Shown: positions 16,599-24,697, counted from the stretch's first letter. The stretch is 64,000 bases of DNA from Candidatus Saccharimonadota bacterium (GCA_027450165.1 DAIDKE010000002.1:62001-126000), one strand, 5' to 3'. Numbers and translations are program-made. Notes: generated by a model from the sequence alone, not told the origin.

Positions 16599-17302
16599 TA
16601 CTGCAGTTCCCTTTTAAGACCAGGAATATCAATTGGTAAATGCCGTCCATCCTTGTAGGCGCGTGGCAACATCAATTCTGGTTTCCAGTTTTTGACTAAT
16701 TCATCAAGGTTGGTGCTGGAATTATATTTACCGCTAAGGCTTTCGTAGCTGCCGCGAACTTCACCGGTGTGAAAGAATACGATTTGGGCGATTCGTTCGC
16801 CGACTGGCAGAACGATACTGTGTCGCTGGTTCAAATTGTAAACTTCAAGTGTCCAGCGATTGATATAGCCTGGGTCGCCCCAGCCGGCATCAAAACAAAC
16901 CGCCACACCATTGCGACCCCAAGTGCTGCGCGATTGCATGCTGGTGGTACCTGGCGGCAAGATGCCGATAAATTCGTGAGTATGTGCCAAAATTCGCTCG
17001 CCTGGTTCAAGTACGATCACTGGGTGATCGAGCGGAATATTTTCTGGTGGCTTATTGCCGGTTTCCTGGCACCATTCTTGTAGCGACTGAGCTTTTTGCG
17101 GCTCACCAAAATAGCGTTCAACATCTAGCTTGTCGAACGGACTATAGAAAGTTGTGGAGTTTTTGCGATCAGTCCGGAAATACCAGTTGCCTAGCGTGAC
17201 GTCGATACTACTGCCATTGATATGTTCAGGCTGATAAGGATGAAAGACAATATGACCGTCTTTGATAGCCTGTTCAATCTCGATGTTACTGTAAACTCCC
17301 AC
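16598..17302 (-). CDS. dcd: dCTP deaminase / dUTPase-superfamily protein
   Basis: Deaminates dCTP to dUTP, possibly also hydrolysing dUTP to dUMP, the substrate of thymidylate synthase. The 234-residue trimeric-fold protein has GSSIDVTLGNWYF, SRSTWGRNGV and the active-site strand RWTLEVYN with the Glu used by dCTP deaminases. The segment FDAGWGDPGY replaces the more usual HxTAxxIDPGW, so mono- versus bifunctional activity cannot be decided. At 234 residues it is longer than E. coli Dcd (193). It overlaps tmk by one base. A TATACT/TAGCAT-like AT-rich region lies upstream, shared with divergent folA. Confidence 0.82.
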   Translation of the reverse strand: MGVYSNIEIEQAIKDGHIVFHPYQPEHINGSSIDVTLGNWYFRTDRKNSTTFYSPFDKLDVERYFGEPQKAQSLQEWCQETGNKPPENIPLDHPVIVLEPGERILAHTHEFIGILPPGTTSMQSRSTWGRNGVAVCFDAGWGDPGYINRWTLEVYNLNQRHSIVLPVGERIAQIVFFHTGEVRGSYESLSGKYNSSTNLDELVKNWKPELMLPRAYKDGRHLPIDIPGLKRELQ

Positions 17303-17356
17303 AACTTCTCCCTTTTTGACGTGTTATCTAGATTGTAGCATGATAGTATACAAGGT

Positions 17357-17878
17357 ATGAAAACAATTGTTGTCGCCTATGACAAAAATCGGGCGATTGG
17401 ACGCAGAGGTGAATTACCATGGCAAGGTCAGCTACCGGCTGATATGCGCCATTTTAGCGATGTTACGAAAAATCAATCGGTAATCATGGGTCGCCTCACT
17501 TACGAATCCTTACCTAGGCGTTATCGCCCTTTGCCGGAGCGTCAAAACATAGTTTTGTCGATGTCAGCGCGAGTGATTGACGGTGTTCTTATCGCTAGAA
17601 CTCTAGACGAGGCCTACGAAATGGCCGACCATACTCCAATAGTGATTGGCGGTGGGCGGGTTTACGAACAAGCGTTACCAACGGTTGACCGTATCTTTGC
17701 GACAGAAATTGACGCAGTATCGCCGGGTGCGGACACGTTTTTTCCAGAACTCAACCCCGATGAGTGGCGCAGGTCAAATATAGCCATGTTTGATGCCGAT
17801 GAAAACAATAAATACAATTATGCGTTTGTGACGTATTTGCGCCGTCACGTGCACGATAATCAGACGGACGTTCAATAA
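17357..17878 (+). CDS. folA: Dihydrofolate reductase
   Basis: Regenerates tetrahydrofolate used up by thymidylate synthase. The 173-residue protein has VVAYDKNRAIGRRGELPW near the N-terminus, the DMRHF helix with the substrate Asp, VIMGRLTYESLP, and the NADPH-binding IGGGRVYEQALP. The ATG lies within about 5 nt of a TATACA box, so the mRNA is probably leaderless. It converges with the GC-rich thyA; the thyA terminator hairpin starts 5 bp after the folA stop and may also end folA transcripts. Base composition is native-like, unlike thyA. Confidence 0.95.
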   Translation: MKTIVVAYDKNRAIGRRGELPWQGQLPADMRHFSDVTKNQSVIMGRLTYESLPRRYRPLPERQNIVLSMSARVIDGVLIARTLDEAYEMADHTPIVIGGGRVYEQALPTVDRIFATEIDAVSPGADTFFPELNPDEWRRSNIAMFDADENNKYNYAFVTYLRRHVHDNQTDVQ

Positions 17879-17883
17879 AACAA

Positions 17884-17951
17884 CCCCGTGCGGGTCGGGG
17901 CATCCGTCGCAACTTGTGGTCGCTTCGGAGCATCATCCGACCCGCACGGGG
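17884..17951 (-). terminator. Large GC-rich terminator hairpin of thyA
   Basis: 15-bp perfect arms CCCCGTGCGGGTCGG (17884-17898) and its complement (17937-17951) enclose a 38-nt insert that can itself fold. In thyA orientation it is followed by TTGTTTTATT. Confidence 0.8.
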
Positions 17952-17984
17952 GCTTGCGGTGAATCAGAGCTTGCCGCTCCTGGT

Positions 17985-18803
17985 CTACACCGCGATCGGT
18001 GCCTTGATGGCCGGCCACGGGTTATAGTCGACGATCTCGACGTCCTCGTACGTGTAGCCGAAGATCGACGGCGCCTTGTGCAGCACCAGCTTCGGGAATG
18101 GACGTGGCTCACGCGACAGCTGCAGCTCCACCTGCTCGAAGTGGTTGTTGTAGATGTGCGTGTCACCACCGATCCAGATGAAGTCGCCGACCTCGAGTCC
18201 GACCTGCTGCGCGACCATGTGGGTCAGCAGCGAGTAGGACGCGATGTTGAACGGCACACCCAGGAGGGTGTCGCAGCTGCGCTGGTACATCTGGCAGCTG
18301 AGCTTGCCGTTGGCGACGTAGAACTGGAACAGCAGGTGGCATGGCGCCAGCGCCATCTTGTCGATTTCGGCGACGTTCCAGGCGCTGACGATGTGCCGGC
18401 GCGAGTCGGGGTCCTCCTTGAGGTCCTTCATCACCCTGGCGATCTGGTCGATGTGCTTGCCGTCGGGCGTCGGCCACGAGCGCCACTGCACACCGTAAAC
18501 CGGACCGAGCTCGCCGTTCTCGTCGGCCCACTCGTCCCAGATGGTCACGCCGTTCTGCTGCAGCCAGGCCACGTTCGAGTCGCCGCGGAGGAACCACAAC
18601 AGCTCGTAGATGACCGACTTCAGGTGAATCTTCTTGGTCGTGATCAGTGGGAAGCCCTTGCTCAGGTCGTAGCGCAGTCTCGCTCCGAACAGGCTCTTGG
18701 TGCCGGTACCGGTACGGTCCGACTTCGACGTGCCCTCCTCCATGACTGTGCGCAGCATAACCTCGTACTGACTGTCGATGACAACACTCGCCTCGTTGCT
18801 CAT
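17985..18803 (-). CDS. thyA: Thymidylate synthase (GC-rich, probably transferred)
   Basis: Makes dTMP from dUMP with methylene-tetrahydrofolate. The 272-residue protein is complete: [13 protein letters not shown] (phosphate-binding Arg30), WFLRGDSN, catalytic Cys155 in [30 protein letters not shown] and HIYNNH. The segment [20 protein letters not shown] and its mostly G/C third codon positions resemble actinobacterial ThyA (from memory). Start chosen at the ATG at 18803, 6 nt after GAGGAGAG; an in-frame upstream ATG lacks such a site. The gene is markedly more GC-rich than folA and rplA around it and has its own promoter and terminator. Confidence 0.96.
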   Translation of the reverse strand: MSNEASVVIDSQYEVMLRTVMEEGTSKSDRTGTGTKSLFGARLRYDLSKGFPLITTKKIHLKSVIYELLWFLRGDSNVAWLQQNGVTIWDEWADENGELGPVYGVQWRSWPTPDGKHIDQIARVMKDLKEDPDSRRHIVSAWNVAEIDKMALAPCHLLFQFYVANGKLSCQMYQRSCDTLLGVPFNIASYSLLTHMVAQQVGLEVGDFIWIGGDTHIYNNHFEQVELQLSREPRPFPKLVLHKAPSIFGYTYEDVEIVDYNPWPAIKAPIAV

Positions 18804-18855
18804 GTCTCTCCTCAGGAACTGGGGTAAACTCTGAATGTTCACCACCCTACTTCGC

Positions 18856-18861
18856 ATTATA
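18856..18861 (-). promoter_or_regulatory. Probable -10 box of thyA
   Basis: TATAAT on the minus strand about 50 nt before the thyA ATG. No convincing -35 at 16-18 bp. The leader between box and ATG is moderately GC-rich and ends in a strong Shine-Dalgarno. Confidence 0.5.
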
Positions 18862-18905
18862 TGGCAAATTTATTCAAATTTATGCAAATTTCTGTTGTAA
18901 AAACA

Positions 18906-18930
18906 AAACCGCCCCATTTAGAGGCGGTTT
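18906..18930 (-). terminator. Rho-independent terminator of rplA
   Basis: Minus-strand arms AAACCGCC and GGCGGTTT with a 9-nt loop, followed by TTGTTTTT. About 20 nt after the rplA stop. Confidence 0.8.
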
Positions 18931-18950
18931 TTGATGATCAACTGAGTTGA

Positions 18951-19952
18951 TTAGTTAATCGTGTTCTCGACCTTGATGCCAGGGCCCATAGTGGTGCTGA
19001 TGGTCAAAGATTTGACGTAGGCACCCTTGATGCTGGTTGGTTTTTGGCTTTGCAAGCTGTCTAGGAAAGATTTTGCGTTTTCGACAAGTTTGTCGGTACC
19101 AAAGCTAACCTTACCGAAACCTAAGTGAACAATCGATTGCTTGTCGACGCGGTATTCCACCTTGCCGGCTTTCGCTTCAGTAACGGCCTTGGCGATGTCG
19201 GTAGCCACCGAACCACTCTTAGGGTTTGGCATCAAGCCGCGTGGTCCTAGCAGACGGGCGTATTTACCAAGACGCGGCATGTACTGAGGTGTCGCAATCA
19301 AGATGTCAAAGTTAAGCTCTTCTTTGTCGAGCTGCTTCAAGAATTCTTCGTCACCGGCGATATCGGCGCCAGCTTTTTTAGCGGCAGCAAGTTCGGTTTC
19401 AGGCGCAAAAACAGCTACGCGAACTGTTTTACCGGTGCCATTTGGCAGACTAACAGTAGCGCGAATGTTTTGGTCGGCCTGGCGTGGGTCGACGCCTAGG
19501 CGAACGTGAATTTCAACCGAAGCGTCAAACTTAGTGGGGTTGGTCTTTGTGGCCAGCTCAATAGCGTCATTTAGGCTGTAGAACTTAGTCTTGTCGACTA
19601 GTTCGGCCGATTTGCGGTAGTTTTTGCCGCGGCGCTCAATTAGTGGACGAGTTACAGGACGTGGGCCTTTCGCAGCGTGAGCCTCGGCCTCACCCTGAGG
19701 CGTGGTGTCACCGGCTTCTTTGCGGGCTTCTTTTTCAACTTTTGCTTCGGCTTCTTCAAGTGCTTTTTCGCTACGCTTGCCAGCCTTAGCTACGTCACTC
19801 TTGCGTTCAGCAACAACTTCTTTTTCAACCTTTTCGCGCTCAGCTGGTTTAGCGGCGGCAATAGCTGCCTCGAGCTCGGCGATGGTGGCCTTTGGTGAGA
19901 CTTCCAATTTTAGCTTGGCTGCCTCTTCAATTAGTTCGGCTTTTTTAGCCAT
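18951..19952 (-). CDS. rplA: 50S ribosomal protein L1 with about 105-residue N-terminal extension
   Basis: L1 of the ribosomal stalk. The core (about residues 108-333) is typical: [46 protein letters not shown] and [11 protein letters not shown]. Ahead of it lies an extension absent from most L1 proteins (usual length about 230, here 333). Residues 3-31 resemble a SAP/HeH-like helix-extended-helix ([20 protein letters not shown]), then come Ala/Glu/Lys-rich helices. Start chosen at ATG 19952, behind AAAGGATC; the longer frame upstream has no site. Isolated from rplK by two plus-strand genes. Confidence 0.94.
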   Translation of the reverse strand: MAKKAELIEEAAKLKLEVSPKATIAELEAAIAAAKPAEREKVEKEVVAERKSDVAKAGKRSEKALEEAEAKVEKEARKEAGDTTPQGEAEAHAAKGPRPVTRPLIERRGKNYRKSAELVDKTKFYSLNDAIELATKTNPTKFDASVEIHVRLGVDPRQADQNIRATVSLPNGTGKTVRVAVFAPETELAAAKKAGADIAGDEEFLKQLDKEELNFDILIATPQYMPRLGKYARLLGPRGLMPNPKSGSVATDIAKAVTEAKAGKVEYRVDKQSIVHLGFGKVSFGTDKLVENAKSFLDSLQSQKPTSIKGAYVKSLTISTTMGPGIKVENTIN

Positions 19953-20082
19953 AAGATGATCCTTTCTGTGGTAATAGCGGCCTTTTTGGCCTCCCAACAT
20001 TGATTTAACTTCGTTATTGTAACACATCTAATCCATATTTGCTAGGGTTGCGGCTAATTACCACTAGCGTTATATTTAAAAC

Positions 20083-20472
20083 ATGAACGTTTATTTAGAC
20101 GTCGATGGTGTATTGGTTGACCGGGCTGGTAACCTGGCACCGAATGCCGAGCTGTTTTTGTCTAAAGTTGTCGGAAATGACAATACTTATTGGTTAACGA
20201 CGCGCTGCCACGGTGACGCCGAACCGGTGCTAACCTACATGGAGCGTTTAGTGTCACCCGAGACCTTTGAGTTGATTAAAAAAATTAAGCCAACCACCTG
20301 GGCGACCTACAAAACCGAAGCCATCGACTTTTCGCAGCCGTTTGTTTGGTACGACGACAACCCGCTAATGGGCGAAGTCGATCAACTGCGCAGCAAAGAA
20401 TGTCTCAAAAATTTAGTGCGCGTACCAAAAAACGAATACGGCACACCCCTATTACCCGTCTACGCAGATTGA
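20083..20472 (+). CDS. Small HAD-like protein
   Basis: 129 residues with the HAD motif I at the N-terminus: YLDVDGVLVDR with Asp6 and Asp8. A later WYDDNPLMGEVDQLR may supply motif III/IV acidic residues, and TTRCHGD the motif II threonine. No cap domain, so a class C0-like or incomplete phosphatase; the substrate is unknown. A TATATT box about 8 nt before the ATG suggests a leaderless mRNA. Followed 34 bp later by the FAD oxidase, which has its own promoter. Confidence 0.7.
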   Translation: MNVYLDVDGVLVDRAGNLAPNAELFLSKVVGNDNTYWLTTRCHGDAEPVLTYMERLVSPETFELIKKIKPTTWATYKTEAIDFSQPFVWYDDNPLMGEVDQLRSKECLKNLVRVPKNEYGTPLLPVYAD

Positions 20473-20497
20473 CACAGGTCACTTAGCTGCTTATGCT
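20469..20497 (+). promoter_or_regulatory. Promoter of the FAD-binding oxidase
   Basis: TTGACA (20469-20474), 17-bp spacer, TATGCT (20492-20497), then 9 nt to the ATG. The start site would fall within 2-3 nt of the ATG, that is leaderless. Confidence 0.75.
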
Positions 20498-20506
20498 AAT
20501 AGCAGT

Positions 20507-22165
20507 ATGGAAGAAATTAAACATGAGTTACAAGCGCGTGGATTTAAGGGTGATTTGATTGACGACGACCAGTCGTTGGAATTTTATTCACACGACGCGT
20601 CAATGTTCGAGCTAAAACCAAAGTTAGCAATTGCACCAAAAGATGCCGCTGATGTCGAAACGGCCGTGAAGTTAGTGGCCGAAAAGAAAAAAAGCGATAA
20701 AACACTCTCGCTAACGGCTCGTAGTGCCGGTACCGACATGAGTGGTGCGGCCATTAACGATTCGATTATTGTTGATTTTAATAAATATTTTCGCGAAATT
20801 GTTTCAGTCAAAGAAGACCGCGCCACGGCCCAGCCAGGTGTTTTGTTTCGCGATTTCGACAAAGCTACGGGTGACTATTTGTTACCGAGTTTTCCGGCCA
20901 GTCGTGATCTAGCCAGCGTTGGTGGTATGGTTAACAACAACTCCGGCGGTGAAAAATCACTCGAATTCGGCAAAACCGAAAAATACGTACCGAAGCTGAA
21001 ATTCGTTTTCGCCGATGGAATTGAACGCGTCGTTAAGCCTTTGAAGAAGGAAGAACTTGATGCCAAAATGGCCCAAGATGACTTCGAGGGTAAGGTTTAC
21101 CGTGAACTGTTTGAGCTGATTGATAAAAACTATGACGCTATCAAGGCTGCCAAGCCGCACGTCAGTAAAAACTCGACCGGTTACAAATTATGGGACGTTT
21201 GGGACCGCGAAACTGGTATTTTTGACCTAACACAAATGATTATTGGCGCTCAGGGCACGCTTGGTTTTACCACCGAGGCCACCTTTAAGTTGGTCAAACG
21301 CCGCAAGCACTCGGGTTTGTTGGTGCTGTTTATGCACGATATCAACAAGCTTGGCGAACTGATTCCGACGGTTTTGAAATATAAGCCAGCCACCTTTGAA
21401 AGCTTTGATGATGCCACTCTGTGGCTGACGATTAAATTCTTGCCAAGTTTCTTTAAAATGCTCGGACCAATCGGCTTCATTCACCTACTGTTTAGTCTGA
21501 TACCGGACGGTCTGCAATTGCTGCGTGGCGTTCCGAAACTTATTCTAATGGTTGAGTTTAACGGTGACAGCGAAGACGAAGTTCGCCGCCAGATTAAAGC
21601 CCTGCATAAAGAGCTTGGCCCAATTCACGCTCGTTACGAAATCAACGGCTTTGAAGAAGACCCGAATGAACTAGCTAGCGAGAAGTTCTGGATTATGCGC
21701 CGCTACAGCTTCCAGTTGCTGCGCAGCAAGGTGAAAGACAAACACACGGCGCCGTTTATCGATGACTTGATCGTCAATCCTGAGCATTTGGCCGAATTCT
21801 TGCCAAAAATCCGCACCATCATTAAGAAATATAAGCTCTTAGCCACGATTGCTGGTCACATGGGCGACGGCAACTTCCATATCATTCCTCTCATGAAGCT
21901 TGAAGACCCAACCGACCGGGCCAAATTGTTACCGGCCATGAAAGAGGTCAACGAACTGGTCCTTAAATACAAAGGCTCGCTATCCGGCGAGCACAACGAC
22001 GGCTTGGTACGCGGTCCGTGGCTCGAGGAAATGTACGGTGAAGAAATCGTTGAGCTGTTTCGTAAGGCAAAAAACATTTTTGACCCACAGGGTATCTTTA
22101 ACCCGCACAAAAAAGCCAACGCCGACTGGAAATTCAGCTTCAGCCACATTCGCGACCACTTTTAG
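20507..22165 (+). CDS. FAD-linked oxidase, GlcD / D-lactate dehydrogenase type
   Basis: A 552-residue flavoprotein of the VAO/PCMH family. The FAD-binding domain is seen in LSLTARSAGTDMSG, QPGVLFRDFDKA and SFPASRDLASVGGMVNNN. The C-terminal cap has AGHMGDGNFHIIPLM and SGEHNDGLVRGPWLEEM, with the metal- and substrate-binding His residues of GlcD-like 2-hydroxyacid dehydrogenases, ending GIFNPHKKANADW. There is no Cys-rich iron-sulfur domain. Probable substrate D-lactate, glycolate or 2-hydroxyglutarate. A hydrophobic stretch near residue 315-340 may help membrane association. It ends at a complex hairpin region shared with rplK. Confidence 0.85.
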   Translation: MEEIKHELQARGFKGDLIDDDQSLEFYSHDASMFELKPKLAIAPKDAADVETAVKLVAEKKKSDKTLSLTARSAGTDMSGAAINDSIIVDFNKYFREIVSVKEDRATAQPGVLFRDFDKATGDYLLPSFPASRDLASVGGMVNNNSGGEKSLEFGKTEKYVPKLKFVFADGIERVVKPLKKEELDAKMAQDDFEGKVYRELFELIDKNYDAIKAAKPHVSKNSTGYKLWDVWDRETGIFDLTQMIIGAQGTLGFTTEATFKLVKRRKHSGLLVLFMHDINKLGELIPTVLKYKPATFESFDDATLWLTIKFLPSFFKMLGPIGFIHLLFSLIPDGLQLLRGVPKLILMVEFNGDSEDEVRRQIKALHKELGPIHARYEINGFEEDPNELASEKFWIMRRYSFQLLRSKVKDKHTAPFIDDLIVNPEHLAEFLPKIRTIIKKYKLLATIAGHMGDGNFHIIPLMKLEDPTDRAKLLPAMKEVNELVLKYKGSLSGEHNDGLVRGPWLEEMYGEEIVELFRKAKNIFDPQGIFNPHKKANADWKFSFSHIRDHF

Positions 22166-22180
22166 ACTGTCGATTGGTTG

Positions 22181-22315
22181 CGAAAGGTTCAGTTTAGCTT
22201 TGAGAGAGGCTGTGAAATCGGTTGCAATAACCGATTTCAGCCGAACGCTAAAAAAGACTTCCACTGGAAGTCTTTTTTAAAAGTGTACTCTCGAAAAACT
22301 AAACTGAAGCTTTCG
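22181..22315. repeat. Nested inverted-repeat element between FAD oxidase and rplK
   Basis: Outer 17-nt arms (22181-22197 and 22299-22315) are complementary with a single mismatch. Inside are a GGCTG-bulge-GAAATCGGTT stem (22207-22242; arms 22214-22223 and 22229-22238) and a second hairpin AAAAGACTTCC/GGAAGTCTTTT (22253-22276) that is a bidirectional terminator. The whole can fold as a multi-branched structure. It fills the space between two convergent genes. Confidence 0.7.
22253..22276. terminator. Bidirectional terminator, FAD oxidase / rplK
   Basis: 11-bp stem with a 2-nt apparent loop (effectively 10 bp and a tetraloop), A-run on the left and T-run on the right, so it works in both directions. 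Confidence 0.85.
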
Positions 22316-22319
22316 CGGA

Positions 22320-22748
22320 TTATTCGACGACTTCGACACCCATTGAGCGAGCGGTGCCGGCGATAACCTTAACGCGGCCCTCTAGGTCAATCGCGTTGAG
22401 TTGGTCTTTTTTGACCTCGGCGATTTCTTCGAGCTGCTTGCGGGTGATCTTACCTACCTTGTCGGTGTGCGGCTTGGCACTGCCTTTGGCGATACCAGCT
22501 TTTTCACGAATCATATCGTCAACTGGTTGGCCTAGGCTCTTCCAAGCGAAGGTGCGGTCTTCGAAGACCTGGATGTGGACGATAACGTCCTTACCCATTT
22601 GGTCTTTAGTGGCTTCGTTGAACGGGTTGATGAATTCCATCATGTTCAAACCCCATTGACCAAGTGTTGAACCCACTGGAGGTCCGGCTGTCGCACGGCC
22701 AGCAGGAATACGTAGTTTCAAGTTACCAATAACTTTTTTTGCTGCCAT
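22320..22748 (-). CDS. rplK: 50S ribosomal protein L11
   Basis: L11 of the GTPase centre, 142 residues. LRIPAGRATAGPPVGSTLGQ contains the conserved PPVG turn; the rRNA-binding C-terminal domain has GKITRKQLEEIAEVKK and GTARSMGVEV. The Shine-Dalgarno AAGAGGAAAA precedes the ATG. The leader carries a hairpin (22765-22774 with 22788-22798). In most bacteria rplA follows directly; here a plus-strand HAD gene and oxidase separate them. Confidence 0.97.
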   Translation of the reverse strand: MAAKKVIGNLKLRIPAGRATAGPPVGSTLGQWGLNMMEFINPFNEATKDQMGKDVIVHIQVFEDRTFAWKSLGQPVDDMIREKAGIAKGSAKPHTDKVGKITRKQLEEIAEVKKDQLNAIDLEGRVKVIAGTARSMGVEVVE

Positions 22749-22811
22749 TTAATTTTCCTCTTGTACTAAATATCTTAATTGAAGCGTGATATTTTAGTGC
22801 GTAACTGGGTA

Positions 22812-22840
22812 ATTATAGCAAAATATTACGTATCCAACAA
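22812..22840 (-). promoter_or_regulatory. Promoter of rplK
   Basis: Minus strand TTGTTG (complement of 22835-22840), 17-bp spacer, extended -10 TGCTATAAT. A hairpin with arms ACTAAAATATC/GATATTTAGT lies in the leader before the Shine-Dalgarno. Confidence 0.72.
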
Positions 22841-22849
22841 GACTATAAG

Positions 22850-22878
22850 TTGACATAGTCTTAATTAAGTTGTATTAC
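22850..22878 (+). promoter_or_regulatory. Promoter of the 54-aa basic protein gene
   Basis: TTGACA (22850-22855), 17-bp spacer, TATTAC (22873-22878). The -35 lies inside an inverted repeat GACTA/TAGTC. AT-rich, in contrast to the GC-rich leader and gene it drives. Confidence 0.65.
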
Positions 22879-22941
22879 AAGAAATGGTGAATGGTTCACC
22901 GGCTCGCTATACGTGAGCAGAACGAAAGGTTGGTGGTCGTA

Positions 22942-23106
22942 ATGGGCGACCCGAGCCCCAAGAGCCAGCAGCAAAAGGCTGCCAGCGCCGCACGCAAGGC
23001 GGCTCAAGCCCAGCGCGGCTCAGGCAAGTTCACCGGTGGCAGCAACGTGCACAACGGCGCCTCCCGCGGTCAGTCCGGACAGCAGTCCGGCGGCAAGAAG
23101 CGCTGA
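22942..23106 (+). CDS. Small basic low-complexity protein (GC-rich cassette)
   Basis: 54 residues made mainly of Gln, Ser, Gly, Ala, Lys and Arg, for example KSQQQKAASAARKAAQAQRG and a C-terminal GGKKR. No Cys, Trp, Tyr or Leu is visible, so it is very likely disordered and nucleic-acid-binding. Start taken at the ATG at 22942; a longer frame to 22891 overlaps the presumed leader. Third codon positions are almost all G/C. It has its own promoter and a 17-bp perfect hairpin after the stop, which supports a real gene. Stop is TGA. No family recognised. Confidence 0.6.
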   Translation: MGDPSPKSQQQKAASAARKAAQAQRGSGKFTGGSNVHNGASRGQSGQQSGGKKR

Positions 23107-23125
23107 GCGGAGCTTCACCACCCAC

Positions 23126-23166
23126 GCCGCCGACAACATCTCGTTTTGTGAGATGTTGTCGGCGGC
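23126..23166 (+). terminator. 17-bp perfect hairpin after the 54-aa gene
   Basis: Arms 23126-23142 and 23150-23166 pair without mismatch around a GTTTTGT loop. No T-tract follows, as in U-less actinobacterial terminators. The next gene's TATAAT box begins 7 bp later. Confidence 0.7.
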
Positions 23167-23188
23167 AATAACATATAATGAGACTATC

Positions 23189-24109
23189 ATGACCAGCTAC
23201 ACCCTATCACTAGCGAAACAAACGGAATATTCCATCGACGGCCATATATATGAGCATGTCATTGCTAATAAAATATTCCATAAATTGGCCAGTAAGGGCT
23301 ATAACTATTTTTTGGACTATACAGCTGAATGCAACACCTATGATGGCATAGTCGTTTTTACGCTCGAGGCTAAAAATCGTCGCCTATTGAATGAAGTCGC
23401 CAGTGTCATGAAACAGGCGCTAATCAGCCGTGAAGACGTCCAAGAAGCCGTTCTTGAGGTTGCTTCGGAATATACCAGGCGTCCACGGATTGATATTGAC
23501 ACGGCACTTGCCAAACTAAACCAAATCAACACTCAACCGTGGGTCAAGACCGCGAAGTTCCATTCGCGGCCAATTATCGAAGGCGCCGGTGAGCTAAAAT
23601 CGCCAATTGGTCGTTTTGGTCGTAAGGCCAGTGGCGATTTTGACAGCTTTATATTCACGTACGCTATCGATGGCTTATCGCACGAGCTGCGTCCACTTGC
23701 CGTATATGTGATTCAGGTGCTGGCTTTAATGCAAGTCAATTATTTGCAGCGAAAAATTCCTAGCGGATATGATGCCGGTGATGAATGGGCTGAATACTAT
23801 ACTGACTTAACGGCCTATGCGCACCGCTATGTTGTGCCAAAACTTAGTAAAGTGACCAAAGCTAAGGTTAAAACTATCTTCGATGAACAGTACGGGCGTC
23901 GCAACGATAAACAAATTATTCACGACATTAAAAACTATATTCTGTGGGACCTTAGACAGCCATATCATTACTTTAATATTGAAAAAATGTTTGCCTTTTC
24001 GTATCAAATTACCGGCAGTAGGGCTATGCGTCAAGACGTGACCGACGAAAATATAAAATTGGTCATTAGTAAAATTAAACTAAAAATAGAAAAAGAGGCC
24101 GTAAAGTAG
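23189..24109 (+). CDS. M16 (pitrilysin)-like protein with HxxEH motif
   Basis: 306 residues. The N-terminal GHIYEHVIANKIF contains H19-x-x-E22-H23, the inverted zinc motif of M16 metallopeptidases. An acidic helix about 70 residues later (EAVLEVASEY, Glu90/Glu94) could give the third ligand. The remaining fold looks alpha/beta but shorter than a full M16 unit (about 450 residues) and no partner subunit lies nearby. Start chosen at ATG 23189, 9 nt after a TATAAT box, so leaderless. It shares a terminator with convergent nusG. Assignment to M16 rests on the motif only. Confidence 0.5.
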   Translation: MTSYTLSLAKQTEYSIDGHIYEHVIANKIFHKLASKGYNYFLDYTAECNTYDGIVVFTLEAKNRRLLNEVASVMKQALISREDVQEAVLEVASEYTRRPRIDIDTALAKLNQINTQPWVKTAKFHSRPIIEGAGELKSPIGRFGRKASGDFDSFIFTYAIDGLSHELRPLAVYVIQVLALMQVNYLQRKIPSGYDAGDEWAEYYTDLTAYAHRYVVPKLSKVTKAKVKTIFDEQYGRRNDKQIIHDIKNYILWDLRQPYHYFNIEKMFAFSYQITGSRAMRQDVTDENIKLVISKIKLKIEKEAVK

Positions 24110-24118
24110 GCCTCTTTT
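24091..24118. terminator. Bidirectional terminator, M16-like gene / nusG
   Basis: 10-bp arms AAAAGAGGCC and GGCCTCTTTT with an 8-nt loop; the stem overlaps the stop of the plus-strand gene. T-run on the plus side, A-run giving U's on the minus side. Confidence 0.85.
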
Positions 24119-24134
24119 TTGAAGTGAACAAAAG

Positions 24135-24683
24135 CTAGACTTTTTTAACCTGCAAAGCGTCAAGCTCAACCGATGTGTCGCGGCCAAACATGCTGACCAT
24201 GACCTTGACCTTACCCTTTTGGTTGTCGATTTCGGAAACCGCGCCATCGAAGCCCTTGAATGGACCATCGGTGATACTGACGACTTCGCCGACAGTCATG
24301 TCGATGTTGTGCTTAGGATCTTCGACGCCCATGCGCTTCTTAATCTTGGCAATTTCAGCGTCAGAAACAGGGGTTGGCTGGGTGCTGGTGCCAACAAAAC
24401 CGGTTACGCCAGGCGTGTTGCGGACAATGTACCAGGTCTCATCGGTTAGCTTCATTTCAACCAACGCGTAGCCCTGGAATATCTTCTTTTCAACAACTTT
24501 ACGTTTGCCGTTTTTGATTTCAATTTGCTTCTCTTTTGGTACCATCACGTCGAAGATTTTGTCAGCCATGTCGACGGCGTTAATACGCTGGCGAATGCTT
24601 TCGGCGACTTTCTCTTCGTAACCGCTGTAGGTATGGATTGCATACCATTGGCGTGATGAGTCGTATCGGTTCTTTTGGGCCAT
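24135..24683 (-). CDS. nusG: Transcription antitermination factor NusG
   Basis: 182 residues. The NGN domain begins RQWYAIHTYSGYEEKVAESI and ends RNTPGVTGFVG; the KOW domain has VGEVVSITDGPFKGFDGAVSEID. It binds RNA polymerase and couples it to Rho or the ribosome. It follows secE by 14 bp, the classical secE-nusG pair. rplK, its usual next gene, lies about 1.4 kb away beyond two inserted plus-strand genes. Confidence 0.97.
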   Translation of the reverse strand: MAQKNRYDSSRQWYAIHTYSGYEEKVAESIRQRINAVDMADKIFDVMVPKEKQIEIKNGKRKVVEKKIFQGYALVEMKLTDETWYIVRNTPGVTGFVGTSTQPTPVSDAEIAKIKKRMGVEDPKHNIDMTVGEVVSITDGPFKGFDGAVSEIDNQKGKVKVMVSMFGRDTSVELDALQVKKV

Positions 24684-24697
24684 CTGTCTTTCCTTTT

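Noticed and set aside
17916-18827. 303-residue frame on the plus strand opposite thyA
   Set aside because: Mirror frame of a GC-rich gene; sequence is Val/Arg/Asp low complexity and thyA has all catalytic motifs and a good ribosome site.
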